This document shows, in pieces, positions 1 through 10,925 of a stretch of DNA of 64,000 nucleotides (the first letter of the stretch is position 1; each line of letters begins with the position of its first letter). A program made the position numbers and the translations under genes. This stretch comes from Klebsiella michiganensis. GTDB lineage: Bacteria; Pseudomonadota; Gammaproteobacteria; Enterobacterales; Enterobacteriaceae. The DNA is taken from assembly GCF_002925905.1 (NCBI RefSeq), contig NZ_PRDB01000009.1:1-64000 (forward strand). The letters are read 5' to 3'. The notes below the pieces were generated by a model. That model did not search any database and was not told the DNA's origin. It saw nothing but the letters and a program-made list of their open reading frames with translations.

Positions 1-437
1 TTGCTGAACTGCTGGAGCAGGAGGAATTTTTCCGGGTCGCTGGCGACAATTTCTTCGGCTTTCTGGATGGCGCCTTTCATCCCCTTGGCGCCTTCGGTCA
101 GCACCAGGTTAGCGCCCAGGGCCTTCAGCAGCTTGCGGCGTTCGATGCTCATGGTCTCCGGCATCGTCAGCGTCAGTTTATAACCGCGCGCCGCAGCCAC
201 GTACGCCAGCGCGATACCGGTATTACCGCTGGTCGGTTCCACCAGCTCAACGCCGGGCTTCAGCACGCCGCGTTTTTCGGCATCCCAAATCATATTGGCA
301 CCGATACGGCATTTTACGCTAAAGCTCGGGTTACGAGATTCTACCTTTGCCAGGATGCGTCCGTTACCGATGCGGTTCAGTCGTACCAGCGGCGTATGGC
401 CGATAGTCAGGGAGTTATCTTCAAAAATCTTACTCAT
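1..437 (-). CDS. cysK: Cysteine synthase A, 5' part only
   Basis: O-acetylserine sulfhydrylase A makes L-cysteine from O-acetylserine and sulfide with pyridoxal phosphate, in the cytoplasm. The window holds the first 145 codons; the rest lies beyond the left edge. The N-terminus [20 protein letters not shown] is typical of enterobacterial CysK. The PLP lysine is Lys42 in [10 protein letters not shown], and the cofactor phosphate loop TSGNTG follows. The ATG has an AAGGA Shine-Dalgarno seven bases upstream. It is followed on the same strand order by cysZ upstream, as in E. coli. Expression is known to depend on CysB with N-acetylserine in E. coli. No frameshift is seen in the visible part. Confidence 0.95.
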   Translation of the reverse strand, partial: MSKIFEDNSLTIGHTPLVRLNRIGNGRILAKVESRNPSFSVKCRIGANMIWDAEKRGVLKPGVELVEPTSGNTGIALAYVAAARGYKLTLTMPETMSIERRKLLKALGANLVLTEGAKGMKGAIQKAEEIVASDPEKFLLLQQFS

Positions 438-477
438 GGCCCGTCCTTAACTGTATGAAATTTGGGAGTACGGCTTC

Positions 478-505
478 AGCATACCCGCTTAAAGAATATG
501 CGGAA
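478..505 (-). promoter_or_regulatory. Candidate cysK promoter
   Basis: On the minus strand a -35 like TTCCGC and a -10 TATGCT are separated by 16 bases, about 41 bases before the cysK ATG. The weak -35 fits an activator-dependent promoter such as those served by CysB. The assignment is inferred from position and hexamers only. Confidence 0.4.
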
Positions 506-560
506 GTAAGGATTTAGCATATCTATATTCAGAAGAGAAATAATGGCAAGCCAGAAGTAA

Positions 561-583
561 TAAGGAGCGGCATAAGCCGCTCC
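561..583 (-). terminator. Hairpin after cysZ
   Basis: An 8-bp stem GGAGCGGC/GCCGCTCC with a four-base loop lies just downstream of the cysZ stop codon. On the minus strand it is followed by TTATTAC, only a weak U-tract, so termination may be partial. Confidence 0.45.
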
Positions 584-596
584 GAAAGCGATAGCG

Positions 597-1358
597 CTAC
601 TTCCACATGGCGTGTTTGTCACGGTAGCAATCGACCCACATCGCCGTCGCGCCGCAAATCGCGACGGGCAGGATGACCAGGTTTAGCACCGGGATCATGG
701 TAAACAGGCTGGTCAGGGCGCCAAACTGCATATTGGTCACTTTGCGCGTGCGCAGCGCCTGACGCATCGTTTTAAACGGCACCTTATGGTTATCAAAAGG
801 GTAATCGCAGTACTGAATCGCCAGCATCCAGGCGCTGAACAGGAACCACAGCACGGGGGCGACGGTCTGGCCGATACCGGGGATAAAGTAGAGAAGCAAA
901 AGGACGATGGCCCGCGGCAGGTACCAGGCAAACTTCTGCCACTCGCGCTTCATGATGCGCGGAACATCTTTCAGGATGCCGAAAACCCCGACATCCGGCG
1001 GCGTCGCGCCCGTCAGGCGCGCTTCAAGCTGCTCGGCCAGCAGGCCGCTAAAGGGCGCGGCAATCCAGTTGGCGATTGTCGAGAAGAAGTAGCCGAAGAC
1101 AAGCAGAATAGAAATGACCACCATGGGCCACAGCAGATAGTTAAGCCATTGCAGCCATTCAGGAACATGGCTCATCAACGAAGGGATCCAGCTGTCCAGA
1201 CGCGTGAACAGCCACCAGAATGCGCCGCCCATCAGAATAATGTTGACGAGTAAAGGGAGGAATACGTATCGACGGATCCCCGGCAGCCCGATCAGCTTCC
1301 AACCCTGCGAAAAATAGTAGACGCCACTACGCGGGGTCGTTACGGATGATGAAACCAT
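597..1358 (-). CDS. cysZ: Sulfate transporter CysZ
   Basis: CysZ is an inner-membrane protein that mediates sulfate uptake for cysteine synthesis. The 253 residues equal the E. coli length. Long hydrophobic segments occur near residues 25-50, 60-90 and 140-185 and near the C-terminus, with the conserved stretch [15 protein letters not shown] in the middle. The chosen ATG gives the start MVSS. A second ATG nine codons upstream has no ribosome binding site in front of it, while an AAGGAG inside that extension serves the chosen start at slightly long spacing. Its position next to cysK matches its role. The far C-terminus YRDKHAMWK is close to the E. coli end. Confidence 0.93.
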   Translation of the reverse strand: MVSSSVTTPRSGVYYFSQGWKLIGLPGIRRYVFLPLLVNIILMGGAFWWLFTRLDSWIPSLMSHVPEWLQWLNYLLWPMVVISILLVFGYFFSTIANWIAAPFSGLLAEQLEARLTGATPPDVGVFGILKDVPRIMKREWQKFAWYLPRAIVLLLLYFIPGIGQTVAPVLWFLFSAWMLAIQYCDYPFDNHKVPFKTMRQALRTRKVTNMQFGALTSLFTMIPVLNLVILPVAICGATAMWVDCYRDKHAMWK

Positions 1359-1588
1359 AGTCAGGTAATGCTCCTTTTTTGACATCCAGGCTGAATGCCG
1401 GGCTATTTTATCGGGTTAGCAGACAATAACCAGTTAGGAAATGTTCGAAAAAACAGCAAAAAGCACGATTTAGTTCATCTTTATGTAGTGAAAGCCCCCG
1501 ACGCACTTGCACTTGATGTAATCGGCAAATACTCTTAGTGAGTAAATGTTTGCCGTGGTGGCAAGGTGTTAGAACAACAGAGAATATA

Positions 1589-2602
1589 ATGATGCAGGAT
1601 TTGCGTCTGATATTAATCATTGTTGGCGCGATCGCCATAATCGCTTTACTGGTGCACGGTTTCTGGACCAGCCGTAAAGAACGCTCCTCGATGTTTCGCG
1701 ATCGCCCACTGAAACGTATGAAGTCTCGCGACGATGAAGCGTCGGAAGGCGACGACTTTGATGACGATGTTGAAGGCGTTGGTGAAGTCCGGGTTCATCG
1801 GACCAGTCATGCGCCGAATGGCGTTCATGGGGAGCATGAAGCACCTCGTCAGCCGCAGCACCAGTATCAGCCTCCTTATGAGCGTCAGGCGCAACAGCCA
1901 CCTGTGCGCCCGGAAGAGCCTGTCCGTGCACCGCAGCCGCCGCAACATCAGCCCGTTCACGCCCAGGCCCCGGTCCAGCAGCCGCAGCGCGCCGTGCCGC
2001 CTCAGCAGCCGGTACAGCCGCAGCCCGTTCCGCATGTGCAGCAACCCGTTCAGCATGCGCAGCAGCCCGTTCAGCATGTGCAGCAGCCGGTTCAACAACC
2101 TGCCGCCGCTCCAGAGCCGCAGCCGGCGCCGGAACCTCAGGCCCCTGAGCCGCAGCAGGCCGCGCCGCAGCCTAAAGAGCGTAAGGAGACGGTCATCGTG
2201 ATGAACGTCGCTGCGCATCACGGTTCGCAGCTCAACGGCGAGCTACTCATCAATAGCATCCAGCAGGCGGGCTTCAAATTTGGCGATATGAATATCTTCC
2301 ATCGCCACCTCAGCCCGGACGGCAGCGGTCAGGTGCTCTTCAGTCTGGCCAATATGGTTAAGCCTGGCACCTTCAATCCTGACAGCATGGCGGATATGAT
2401 GACGCCCGGGGTGACTATCTTTATGCAGGTTCCGTCCTTTGGCGATGAACTGCAAAACTTTAAGCTGATGCTGCAGTCCGCGCAGTACATTGCCGATGAA
2501 GTCGGCGGCGTAGTGCTGGATGACCAGCGTCGTATGATGACGCCGCAAAAATTGCGTGAATATCAAGACCGAATTCGTGAAGTGAAAGAGGCTAACGCCT
2601 GA
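1589..2602 (+). CDS. zipA: Cell division protein ZipA
   Basis: ZipA anchors the FtsZ ring to the inner membrane at the division site. The 337 residues (E. coli has 328) form a single N-terminal membrane helix at about 5-27, a charged basic/acidic strip to about 75, a Pro/Gln-rich linker to about 205 and a C-terminal FtsZ-binding domain starting near [12 protein letters not shown]. The linker holds short tandem repeats of the type QQPVQH. Two ATG codons are adjacent; the first gives the usual MMQDLRL start. It is divergent from cysZ and precedes ligA, as in E. coli. The linker is the only part that differs clearly from K-12. Confidence 0.95.
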   Translation: MMQDLRLILIIVGAIAIIALLVHGFWTSRKERSSMFRDRPLKRMKSRDDEASEGDDFDDDVEGVGEVRVHRTSHAPNGVHGEHEAPRQPQHQYQPPYERQAQQPPVRPEEPVRAPQPPQHQPVHAQAPVQQPQRAVPPQQPVQPQPVPHVQQPVQHAQQPVQHVQQPVQQPAAAPEPQPAPEPQAPEPQQAAPQPKERKETVIVMNVAAHHGSQLNGELLINSIQQAGFKFGDMNIFHRHLSPDGSGQVLFSLANMVKPGTFNPDSMADMMTPGVTIFMQVPSFGDELQNFKLMLQSAQYIADEVGGVVLDDQRRMMTPQKLREYQDRIREVKEANA

Positions 2603-2634
2603 TTCATCTTCTTGCGTTTCATCTACTTATCCTG

Positions 2635-2660
2635 AACCCCCGCCCGTCGGGGGTTTTTTA
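2635..2660 (+). terminator. Terminator after zipA
   Basis: An 8-bp stem AACCCCCG/CGGGGGTT with a five-base loop runs into TTTTTT. It is a typical intrinsic terminator between zipA and ligA. Confidence 0.8.
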
Positions 2661-2667
2661 TCATTGA

Positions 2668-4908
<2,241 letters not shown>

Positions 4909-4912
<4 letters not shown>

Positions 4913-5907
4913 GCTTCGGAGGCGCGGCTTTTCTCCTGCGCCTGTAACGCTTCGGCCTGGCGCTTATAGCGCCGCGCCAGCACCGCACAGACCATAAGCT
5001 GAATCTGATGGAAGATCATCAGCGGCAGCACCATTATCCCCAGGATAGAGGTCGGGAAGAGAATGTTGGCCATCGGAATGCCGTTCGCCAGGCTCTTTTT
5101 CGACCCGCAAAAGACAATCGTAATTTCATCCGCTTTATTAAACCCGCACCTGCGCGCCACAAAGACGTTAATCGCAATCACAATCGCCAGCAGCACCATG
5201 CTGACAATAACGATAAACAGCAGCGAACCGACGCCGACTTTGTGCCAGATACCGTTAACAACCGCCTCGCTGAACGCCGAATAGACCACCAGCAGGATGG
5301 AGGTCTGGTCGGTTTTCGAGATCCACTTTTTATGTTTTGCCACCCAGTTGCCAATCCACGGACGAGAGAGATGTCCCAGCACAAACGGCAGCAGCAGCTG
5401 CAGCATGATTTTGCCAACCTGCTCCAGACTCCCCCCCGCACCGTGCAGGTTCATCAACAGGCCGACCAGCAGTGGGGAAATGAAGATCCCCAGCAGGCTT
5501 GAGGCCGAAGCCGAGCATACCGCAGCCGCCACGTTGCCGCCCGCCAGGGAGGTAAACGCAATGGCTGACTGGACGGTGGCGGGAAGAATGCAGAGATAAA
5601 TAAACCCGGTATAGAGCGCCGGATCGACGTTAACGGGCGCCCACCAGGCGAACAGCACGCCAAGCACGGGAAAAACGATAAACGTGCTGCACATGACCCA
5701 GAGATGTAAACGCCAGTGGCTGCCCCCGGCAACGATCGCCTCACGGGAGAGCTTGGCGCCGTGCATAAAGAAAAGCAGCGCGATGGCGGCGGTGGTTAAA
5801 TGTTCAAAGAAGGGGACAAATCCGCCGCGCGCAGGAAAAAAGGAGGCCAGCAGGACGACGGTGACTAACGTCAGGGTGAATGGATCAAGAATGCGGAAAA
5901 ATTTCAT
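4909..5907 (-). CDS. yfeH: Bile acid:sodium symporter family transporter YfeH
   Basis: A 332-residue inner-membrane protein of the SBF-like/BASS transporter group, same length as E. coli YfeH. About nine or ten hydrophobic helices span the chain. The conserved GGNVAAAVCSASASSLLGIFISPLL region and the late segment VFCGSKKSLANGIPMA are family signatures. The substrate is not known. It is divergent from the LysR gene yfeR, which probably controls it. In Salmonella the yfeR-yfeH pair is linked to osmolarity; that is known from related strains and not shown here. Confidence 0.88.
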
Positions 5908-5958
5908 AAACGCTCCTGAAAATCGATGTCGCTATTGTGCTTTCTTTAGTTTGAGAAA

Positions 5959-5971
5959 TAAAATCGATTTA
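5959..5971. promoter_or_regulatory. Candidate LysR-type site between yfeH and yfeR
   Basis: A T-N11-A motif with partial dyad symmetry (TAAAATCGATTTA) lies in the 89-base divergent region, where a YfeR operator would be expected. The assignment rests on pattern and place only. Confidence 0.35.
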
Positions 5972-5996
5972 TTGCATCTATTCATGAAAAAAAGAG

Positions 5997-6923
5997 ATGA
6001 ATTATTCGCTACGTCAGTTGAAGGTTTTTGTGACCGTTGCTCGCGTCAAAAGCTTTAGCCGGGCAGGGGAGAGTATTGGCCTGAGTCAGTCAGCGGTAAG
6101 CCACAGCGTGAAAGAGCTGGAACATCAGACCGGCGTACGCCTGCTTGACCGAACGACGCGCGAAGTGGTGCTCACGGAAGCCGGACAGCAGCTGGCGGCC
6201 CGGCTTGAGCGCCTGCTGGATGAGTTAAACGGCACGTTGCGTGAGGCCGGGCGCGTCGGGCAGCAGCTTATGGGAACCGTGCGGGTGGCGGCCAGCCAGA
6301 CCATTTCCGCCCATCTGATCCCGCAGTGCATCGCCTACAGCAACCGTCGCTATCCGGAGATAGATTTTGTTCTGCACGATCGCCCCCAGCAGTGGGTGCT
6401 GGAGAGCATCCGTCAGGGAGAAGTTGATTTTGGCATTGTTATCGACCCTGGCGCCGCGACCGATTTGCAGTGTGAGGCGGTTCTCGCTGAACCTTTCCTG
6501 CTGCTTTGCCGTCGCGATCACCCTTTCGCTAAAAGGGATGCGGTGAGCTGGCATGCGCTGCATGACCAGCGGCTGGTTTTGCAGGATTATGCTTCGGGTA
6601 GCCGGCCGCTGATTGACGCCGCGCTCGCGGGATTCGCCGTTACCGCAAATATCGTGCAGGAAATCGGTCATCCGGCCACGCTATTTCCAATGGTTGAGTC
6701 GGGGATAGGCATCAGCATCCTACCTGCGTTAGCGCTGCCGCTCCCTCAGGGAAGTCATCTGCAGGTGAAGCGACTCACCCCGGTGGTGGAACGCCAGCTG
6801 ATGCTGGCGCGGCGTAAAAACCGCTCGCTATCGACAGCCGCAGAGGCGCTGTGGGAGGTGGTGCGGCAGCAGGCTGGCCAGCTGACCGCCTTACGCGAAA
6901 ACGACCCCTTGTATCAGAAATGA
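5997..6923 (+). CDS. yfeR: LysR-family regulator YfeR
   Basis: A 308-residue LysR-type transcription factor, same length as E. coli YfeR. The N-terminal winged helix-turn-helix covers about residues 1-60 ([24 protein letters not shown]). A LysR substrate-binding domain follows from about residue 90, with the PALALPLP segment near the end. It is divergent from yfeH, its likely target. The Shine-Dalgarno is poor (AAAGAG), but the start matches the family. The E. coli neighbour yfeN, which would lie between yfeR and xapA, is absent. Confidence 0.92.
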   Translation: MNYSLRQLKVFVTVARVKSFSRAGESIGLSQSAVSHSVKELEHQTGVRLLDRTTREVVLTEAGQQLAARLERLLDELNGTLREAGRVGQQLMGTVRVAASQTISAHLIPQCIAYSNRRYPEIDFVLHDRPQQWVLESIRQGEVDFGIVIDPGAATDLQCEAVLAEPFLLLCRRDHPFAKRDAVSWHALHDQRLVLQDYASGSRPLIDAALAGFAVTANIVQEIGHPATLFPMVESGIGISILPALALPLPQGSHLQVKRLTPVVERQLMLARRKNRSLSTAAEALWEVVRQQAGQLTALRENDPLYQK

Positions 6924-7045
6924 AATCAATAGCTTTTTAATATCAAACGTCCGGGAAAACTGTATTGGTAATCGATTGCGTAGCATCGTTATAACAGCAT
7001 GGTAGCCAATCACTTTATCGATCTTTCAGTTTTTAAGGACAGCTT

Positions 7046-7879
7046 ATGAGCGACACGCTTTTCTCACAGAATCCCTGGTATAGCGCCGATATTATTCGCG
7101 GATATAAGCCGGATTTTACGCCGCGGGTGGCCTTTATCCTGGGGTCGGGTCTAGGGGCGCTGGCGGAACAAATTGAAGATGCGGTGGCGATATCTTACGA
7201 AAAGCTGCCCGGCTTTCCGGTGAGTACCGTGCACGGCCATGCCGGTGAACTGGTGCTTGGAAATCTGGCCGGCGTACCCGTTGCCTGCATGAAAGGGCGT
7301 GGGCACTTCTATGAAGGTCGGGGCATGACGGTGATGACTGATGCCATTCGGACGCTAAAGCTGCTGGGGTGTGAACTGCTGTTTTGTACTAACGCGGCCG
7401 GTTCTTTACGTCCGGAAGTGGGGCCGGGAAGTCTGGTGGCGCTCAGCGATCATATTAACACGATGCCGGGTACGCCAATGGTGGGCCTGAATGATGAGCG
7501 CTTCGGCGAACGCTTCTTCTCCCTGGCCAACGCCTATGACGCGGATTACCGCGCCGTTCTGCAGCGCGTAGCGGAGGAGGAGGGATTTCCGCTGACTGAA
7601 GGCGTATTTGTCTCTTATCCCGGGCCGAATTTTGAAACGGCGGCGGAGATTCGCATGATGCAGATTATCGGCGGCGATGTGGTGGGGATGTCCGTCGTGC
7701 CGGAAGTCATCGCTGCCCGCCATTGCGAGCTGAAAGTGGTGGCCGTCTCAGCCATTACCAATCTGGCTGAGGGCCTCGGCGATGTGAAACTATCTCACGC
7801 GCAAACCCTGGCGGCGGCCGAACTCTCCCGGCAGAACTTTATTAACCTGATCTGCGGCTTCTTACGCAAACTGGCCTGA
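7046..7879 (+). CDS. xapA: Purine nucleoside phosphorylase II (xanthosine phosphorylase)
   Basis: XapA cleaves xanthosine, inosine and guanosine with phosphate to the free base and ribose 1-phosphate. The 277 residues match E. coli in length. The trimeric PNP signatures are visible: phosphate-binding GSGLGALAE near residue 32, the HGHAGELVLG region, and the base-binding segment GPNFETAAEIRMM with GMSVVPEVIAARH. It leads the xap operon; a short intercistronic hairpin separates it from xapB. XapR is the expected activator, with xanthosine as inducer. Confidence 0.95.
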   Translation: MSDTLFSQNPWYSADIIRGYKPDFTPRVAFILGSGLGALAEQIEDAVAISYEKLPGFPVSTVHGHAGELVLGNLAGVPVACMKGRGHFYEGRGMTVMTDAIRTLKLLGCELLFCTNAAGSLRPEVGPGSLVALSDHINTMPGTPMVGLNDERFGERFFSLANAYDADYRAVLQRVAEEEGFPLTEGVFVSYPGPNFETAAEIRMMQIIGGDVVGMSVVPEVIAARHCELKVVAVSAITNLAEGLGDVKLSHAQTLAAAELSRQNFINLICGFLRKLA

Positions 7880-7895
7880 AAAAATAATAAATATT

Positions 7896-7913
7896 GACCC
7901 CGCTTGCGGGGTC
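7896..7913 (+). terminator. Intercistronic hairpin xapA/xapB
   Basis: A strong stem GACCCCGC/GCGGGGTC with a two-base apex sits between the two genes and has no real T-run after it. It may stabilise the upstream message or attenuate transcription into xapB. Confidence 0.5.
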
Positions 7914-7939
7914 TTACTTTAATGGCAAGGAACGGAAAA

Positions 7940-9196
7940 ATGGGTATCGCCTCTCGCTTAAAACTCATGTCGTTTTTGCAATATTTTATCTGGGGTAGCT
8001 GGCTGGTCACCCTGGGTTCTTACATGATAAACACACTGCATTTCACCGGGGCAAATGTCGGCATTGTCTATAGTTCCAAAGGGCTGGCGGCCATTATCAT
8101 GCCCGCCATTATGGGGATCGTTGCCGATAAATGGCTACGTGCAGAACGGGCCTATATGCTCTGCCACCTGGTCTGTGCGGGAGTGCTTCTTTATGCAACG
8201 ACCGTCACCGATCCGGAGACGATGTTCTGGGTAATGCTGATTAACGCGATGGCCTATATGCCGACTATCTCGTTGTCTAATAGCATCTCCTATTCATGTC
8301 TGGCGCAGTCCGGCCAGGATCCGGCGACCGCGTTTCCTCCTGTTCGCGTATTTGGCACCCTTGGTTTTATTGTCGCCATGTGGACGGTGAGCCTGATGGG
8401 GCTGGAGCTGAGCAGCGCGCAGCTGTATATCGCCTCTGCCGCGTCGTTATTACTGGCGATTTATGCGCTTACGCTACCGAAAATTGCTGTGACCGAGAAG
8501 AAACCTGGCGCCACATTGGCCACGAGGCTGGGACTGGATGCATTCATATTGTTTAAAAATCCGCGGATGGCCATTTTCTTTTTCTTCGCGATGATGCTCG
8601 GGGCGGTACTGCAAATAACCAACGTCTTCGGTAACCCCTTTCTGCATGATTTCGCCCGCAACCCGGCGTTTGCCGACAGCTTTGTCGTACGCTATCCCTC
8701 TATTTTGCTTTCGGTTTCGCAGATGGCGGAAGTCGCCTTTATTCTCACCATTCCATTCTTTCTGAAACGCTTTGGCATTAAAACGGTCATGCTGATGAGT
8801 ATGCTGGCGTGGACGCTGCGCTTTGGCTTTTTTGCCTTTGGCGATCCGTCTCCGTTCGGTTTTGTTCTGCTGCTGATGTCGATGATCGTTTACGGCTGCG
8901 CATTCGACTTTTTTAATATTTCAGGATCGGTGTTCGTAGAGCAAGAGGCGGGGGCGCATATTCGCGCCAGCGCGCAGGGGTTGTTTATGACCATGGTGAA
9001 CGGTGTTGGCGCATGGGTAGGTTCGGTTCTCAGCGGCATGGCCGTGGATTACTTCTCTGTTGATGGCGTAAAAGAGTGGCAGACCATCTGGCTGGTCTTC
9101 GCGGCCTATTCATTGCTGCTGGCGGTTGTTTTTGCTGTGTTCTTCAAATATAAACATGAACCTGAGAAATTAATGAAAAAAGCGCTGACGCATTAA
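7940..9196 (+). CDS. xapB: Xanthosine:proton symporter
   Basis: A 418-residue nucleoside:H+ symporter of the major facilitator superfamily, same length as E. coli XapB. It imports xanthosine for XapA. Twelve hydrophobic segments are apparent; the N-terminal MSFLQYFIWGSWLVTLGSYM and the DFFNISGSVFVEQE loop are family markers. I chose the ATG giving MGIASRLKL because AAGGAACGG precedes it; upstream in-frame starts fall in the hairpin region. It is the second gene of the xap operon. Confidence 0.94.
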   Translation: MGIASRLKLMSFLQYFIWGSWLVTLGSYMINTLHFTGANVGIVYSSKGLAAIIMPAIMGIVADKWLRAERAYMLCHLVCAGVLLYATTVTDPETMFWVMLINAMAYMPTISLSNSISYSCLAQSGQDPATAFPPVRVFGTLGFIVAMWTVSLMGLELSSAQLYIASAASLLLAIYALTLPKIAVTEKKPGATLATRLGLDAFILFKNPRMAIFFFFAMMLGAVLQITNVFGNPFLHDFARNPAFADSFVVRYPSILLSVSQMAEVAFILTIPFFLKRFGIKTVMLMSMLAWTLRFGFFAFGDPSPFGFVLLLMSMIVYGCAFDFFNISGSVFVEQEAGAHIRASAQGLFMTMVNGVGAWVGSVLSGMAVDYFSVDGVKEWQTIWLVFAAYSLLLAVVFAVFFKYKHEPEKLMKKALTH

Positions 9197-9294
9197 TCCT
9201 CTTCCGCGGCGGGCACATGTTCCGCCGTTTCATTTTTTCTGATGCAGTGTGGTAACTTTGCGCATTATCTTTATGCCTCAGGAGCGCATGACCC

Positions 9295-10179
9295 ATGGAA
9301 CGCACGCATCGTATCGATCTGAAGTTATTGCGCTATTTTCTGGCTGTTGCCGAAGAGCTGCATTTTGGTAGTGCGGCGGCCCGTCTGAACATGTCGCAAC
9401 CTCCGCTCAGCATTCACATTAAAGACCTGGAGCAGCAGCTTGGCACGCTGCTGTTTGTTCGCCACTCCCGCAGCGTAGCGTTGACCCACGCAGGGAAAAT
9501 CCTGATGGAGGAGTCCCGTCGTCTGCTTTCCAGCGCGAATCAGGCGCTGGCGCGCGTGGAACAGATTGGGCGGGGTGAGGCGGGACGGGTAGAGCTGGGC
9601 GTGATAGGTACGGCTATGTGGGGAAAAATGCGTCCGGTGATGCGGCGTTTTTTGAAAGAGAACCCTAACGTAGAGGTGCTTTTTCGCGAGAACATGCCCG
9701 CCATGCAGATGGCGATGCTGGAACGACGCGAGCTGGACGCCGGCGTCTGGCGGATGGCGACAGCGCCTTCTCCTGGATTTACCAGCCTGCGCTTGCACGA
9801 ATCCTCTTTTCTGGTGGCCATGCCGGAAGAGCATCCGCTTGTCGCGCGTAAGGCGATCCCGCTTGCGGCTTTGCGTAACGAATATTTTGTCACCATGCCT
9901 TCAATACATACCGACTGGAAGTTTTTGCAGCGCGTGTGCCAGAGCGCCGGATTCTCGCCGATGATTATCCGTGAAGTGATGGAGCCGCAAACGGTTCTGG
10001 CGATGGTCAGTATGGGGATAGGTATTACGCTCATCGCTGATAGCTATGCGCAAATGACGTGGCCGGGGGTGGTGTTTCGTCCGCTGGAAGAACGCATACC
10101 GGCAGATTTGTATATCGTCTATGACCAACAGCAGGCGACGCCCGCGCTGGAGAAGCTGATTGCGGCGCTGGTGAATTGA
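9295..10179 (+). CDS. xapR: LysR-family activator XapR
   Basis: XapR activates xapAB when xanthosine is present. The 294 residues equal the E. coli length. The helix-turn-helix occupies residues about 8-65 (FGSAAARLNMSQPPLSIHIKDLE), and the ligand-binding domain follows, with the typical MGIGITLIADSY near residue 245. It lies downstream of xapB in the same direction with a 98-base gap that can hold its own promoter. Confidence 0.94.
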   Translation: MERTHRIDLKLLRYFLAVAEELHFGSAAARLNMSQPPLSIHIKDLEQQLGTLLFVRHSRSVALTHAGKILMEESRRLLSSANQALARVEQIGRGEAGRVELGVIGTAMWGKMRPVMRRFLKENPNVEVLFRENMPAMQMAMLERRELDAGVWRMATAPSPGFTSLRLHESSFLVAMPEEHPLVARKAIPLAALRNEYFVTMPSIHTDWKFLQRVCQSAGFSPMIIREVMEPQTVLAMVSMGIGITLIADSYAQMTWPGVVFRPLEERIPADLYIVYDQQQATPALEKLIAALVN

Positions 10180-10237
10180 TGGTCAGTGCCGGATAGCAAG
10201 ATGAAGGCCCGTGTCGGCTTTGTCTATCGCAGATAGC

Positions 10238-10264
10238 AAAAAAGCGCCTTTAGGGCGCTTTTTT
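10238..10264. terminator. Bidirectional terminator xapR / lysV tRNA operon
   Basis: The stem AAGCGCC/GGGCGCTT with a TTTA loop is flanked by A-tracts and T-tracts on both sides. It can end xapR on the plus strand and the tRNA transcript on the minus strand. Confidence 0.8.
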
Positions 10265-10268
10265 ACAT

Positions 10269-10344
10269 TGGTGGGTCGTGCAGGATTCGAACCTGCGACC
10301 AATTGATTAAAAGTCAACTGCTCTACCAACTGAGCTAACGACCC
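10269..10344 (-). tRNA. lysV: tRNA-Lys (TTT)
   Basis: A 76-nt tRNA with acceptor GGGTCGT/ACGACCC, anticodon loop CTTTTAA giving anticodon TTT, T-loop TTCGAAT and encoded CCA. It is the last gene of the Val-Val-Val-Lys cluster. Confidence 0.97.
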
Positions 10345-10348
10345 GAAG

Positions 10349-10424
10349 TGGTGGGTGATGACGGGATCGAACCGCCGACCCCCTCCTTGTAAGGGAGGTG
10401 CTCTCCCAGCTGAGCTAATCACCC
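10349..10424 (-). tRNA. valY: tRNA-Val (TAC), copy 3 in transcription order
   Basis: A 76-nt tRNA with acceptor GGGTGAT/ATCACCC, anticodon TAC in CTTACAA, encoded CCA. It is identical to the middle copy. The symbol follows the E. coli order valU-valX-valY-lysV. Confidence 0.96.
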
Positions 10425-10470
10425 ACTTCGGTACTTCATTTTACGGCAAGAAATCCAGCTGGCGAGAAAG

Positions 10471-10546
10471 TGGTGGGTGATGACGGGATCGAACCGCCGA
10501 CCCCCTCCTTGTAAGGGAGGTGCTCTCCCAGCTGAGCTAATCACCC
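10471..10546 (-). tRNA. valX: tRNA-Val (TAC), copy 2
   Basis: It has the same sequence as the following copy: anticodon TAC, T-loop TTCGATC, CCA encoded. Confidence 0.96.
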
Positions 10547-10590
10547 ACTTCTCAATTTCTTGCTACACGGCGGAGACTACGTAAAGTAGT

Positions 10591-10666
10591 TGGTGGGTGA
10601 TGACGGGTTCGAACCGCCGACCCCCTCCTTGTAAGGGAGGTGCTCTCCCAGCTGAGCTAATCACCC
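10591..10666 (-). tRNA. valU: tRNA-Val (TAC), copy 1, T-loop variant
   Basis: The first gene of the cluster. It is identical to the other two valine genes except for one base in the T-loop (TTCGAAC instead of TTCGATC, at 10608). Stems are intact and CCA is encoded. Confidence 0.96.
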
Positions 10667-10683
10667 CCGCTGTGTGGAGTCGC

Positions 10684-10711
10684 ATTATAGGGAGAGTTGA
10701 AAATGAGTCAA
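10684..10711 (-). promoter_or_regulatory. Promoter of the valUXY-lysV operon
   Basis: On the minus strand a -35 TTGACT and a perfect -10 TATAAT are 16 bases apart. The following GCGACTCC is a GC-rich discriminator, the pattern of stringently controlled stable-RNA promoters. The first tRNA begins 18 bases after the -10. Confidence 0.85.
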
Positions 10712-10925
10712 CGCCTTTTCTAAATAATTTGTTTGTTCGTCGTAAAATTAAACAAAACGATCGCAATGTCATCCGTGGCGCATGATTTATAAACAAAAAG
10801 GGGAAAGCGTGACGTTGAAACGGTAACAACATTGAGGAATCAGCCCACGGTGTTAGAATATTCCTCCATAAAATCCAACGAACACTGCCGCGTGTCGGCA
10901 CCTTTATCAAACGTAAGGCCACTTC

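Noticed and set aside
10349-10666. Three near-identical units at roughly regular spacing, resembling a repeat array
   Set aside because: Each unit folds as tRNA-Val with CCA; this is a tRNA cluster and not a CRISPR or other repeat array.
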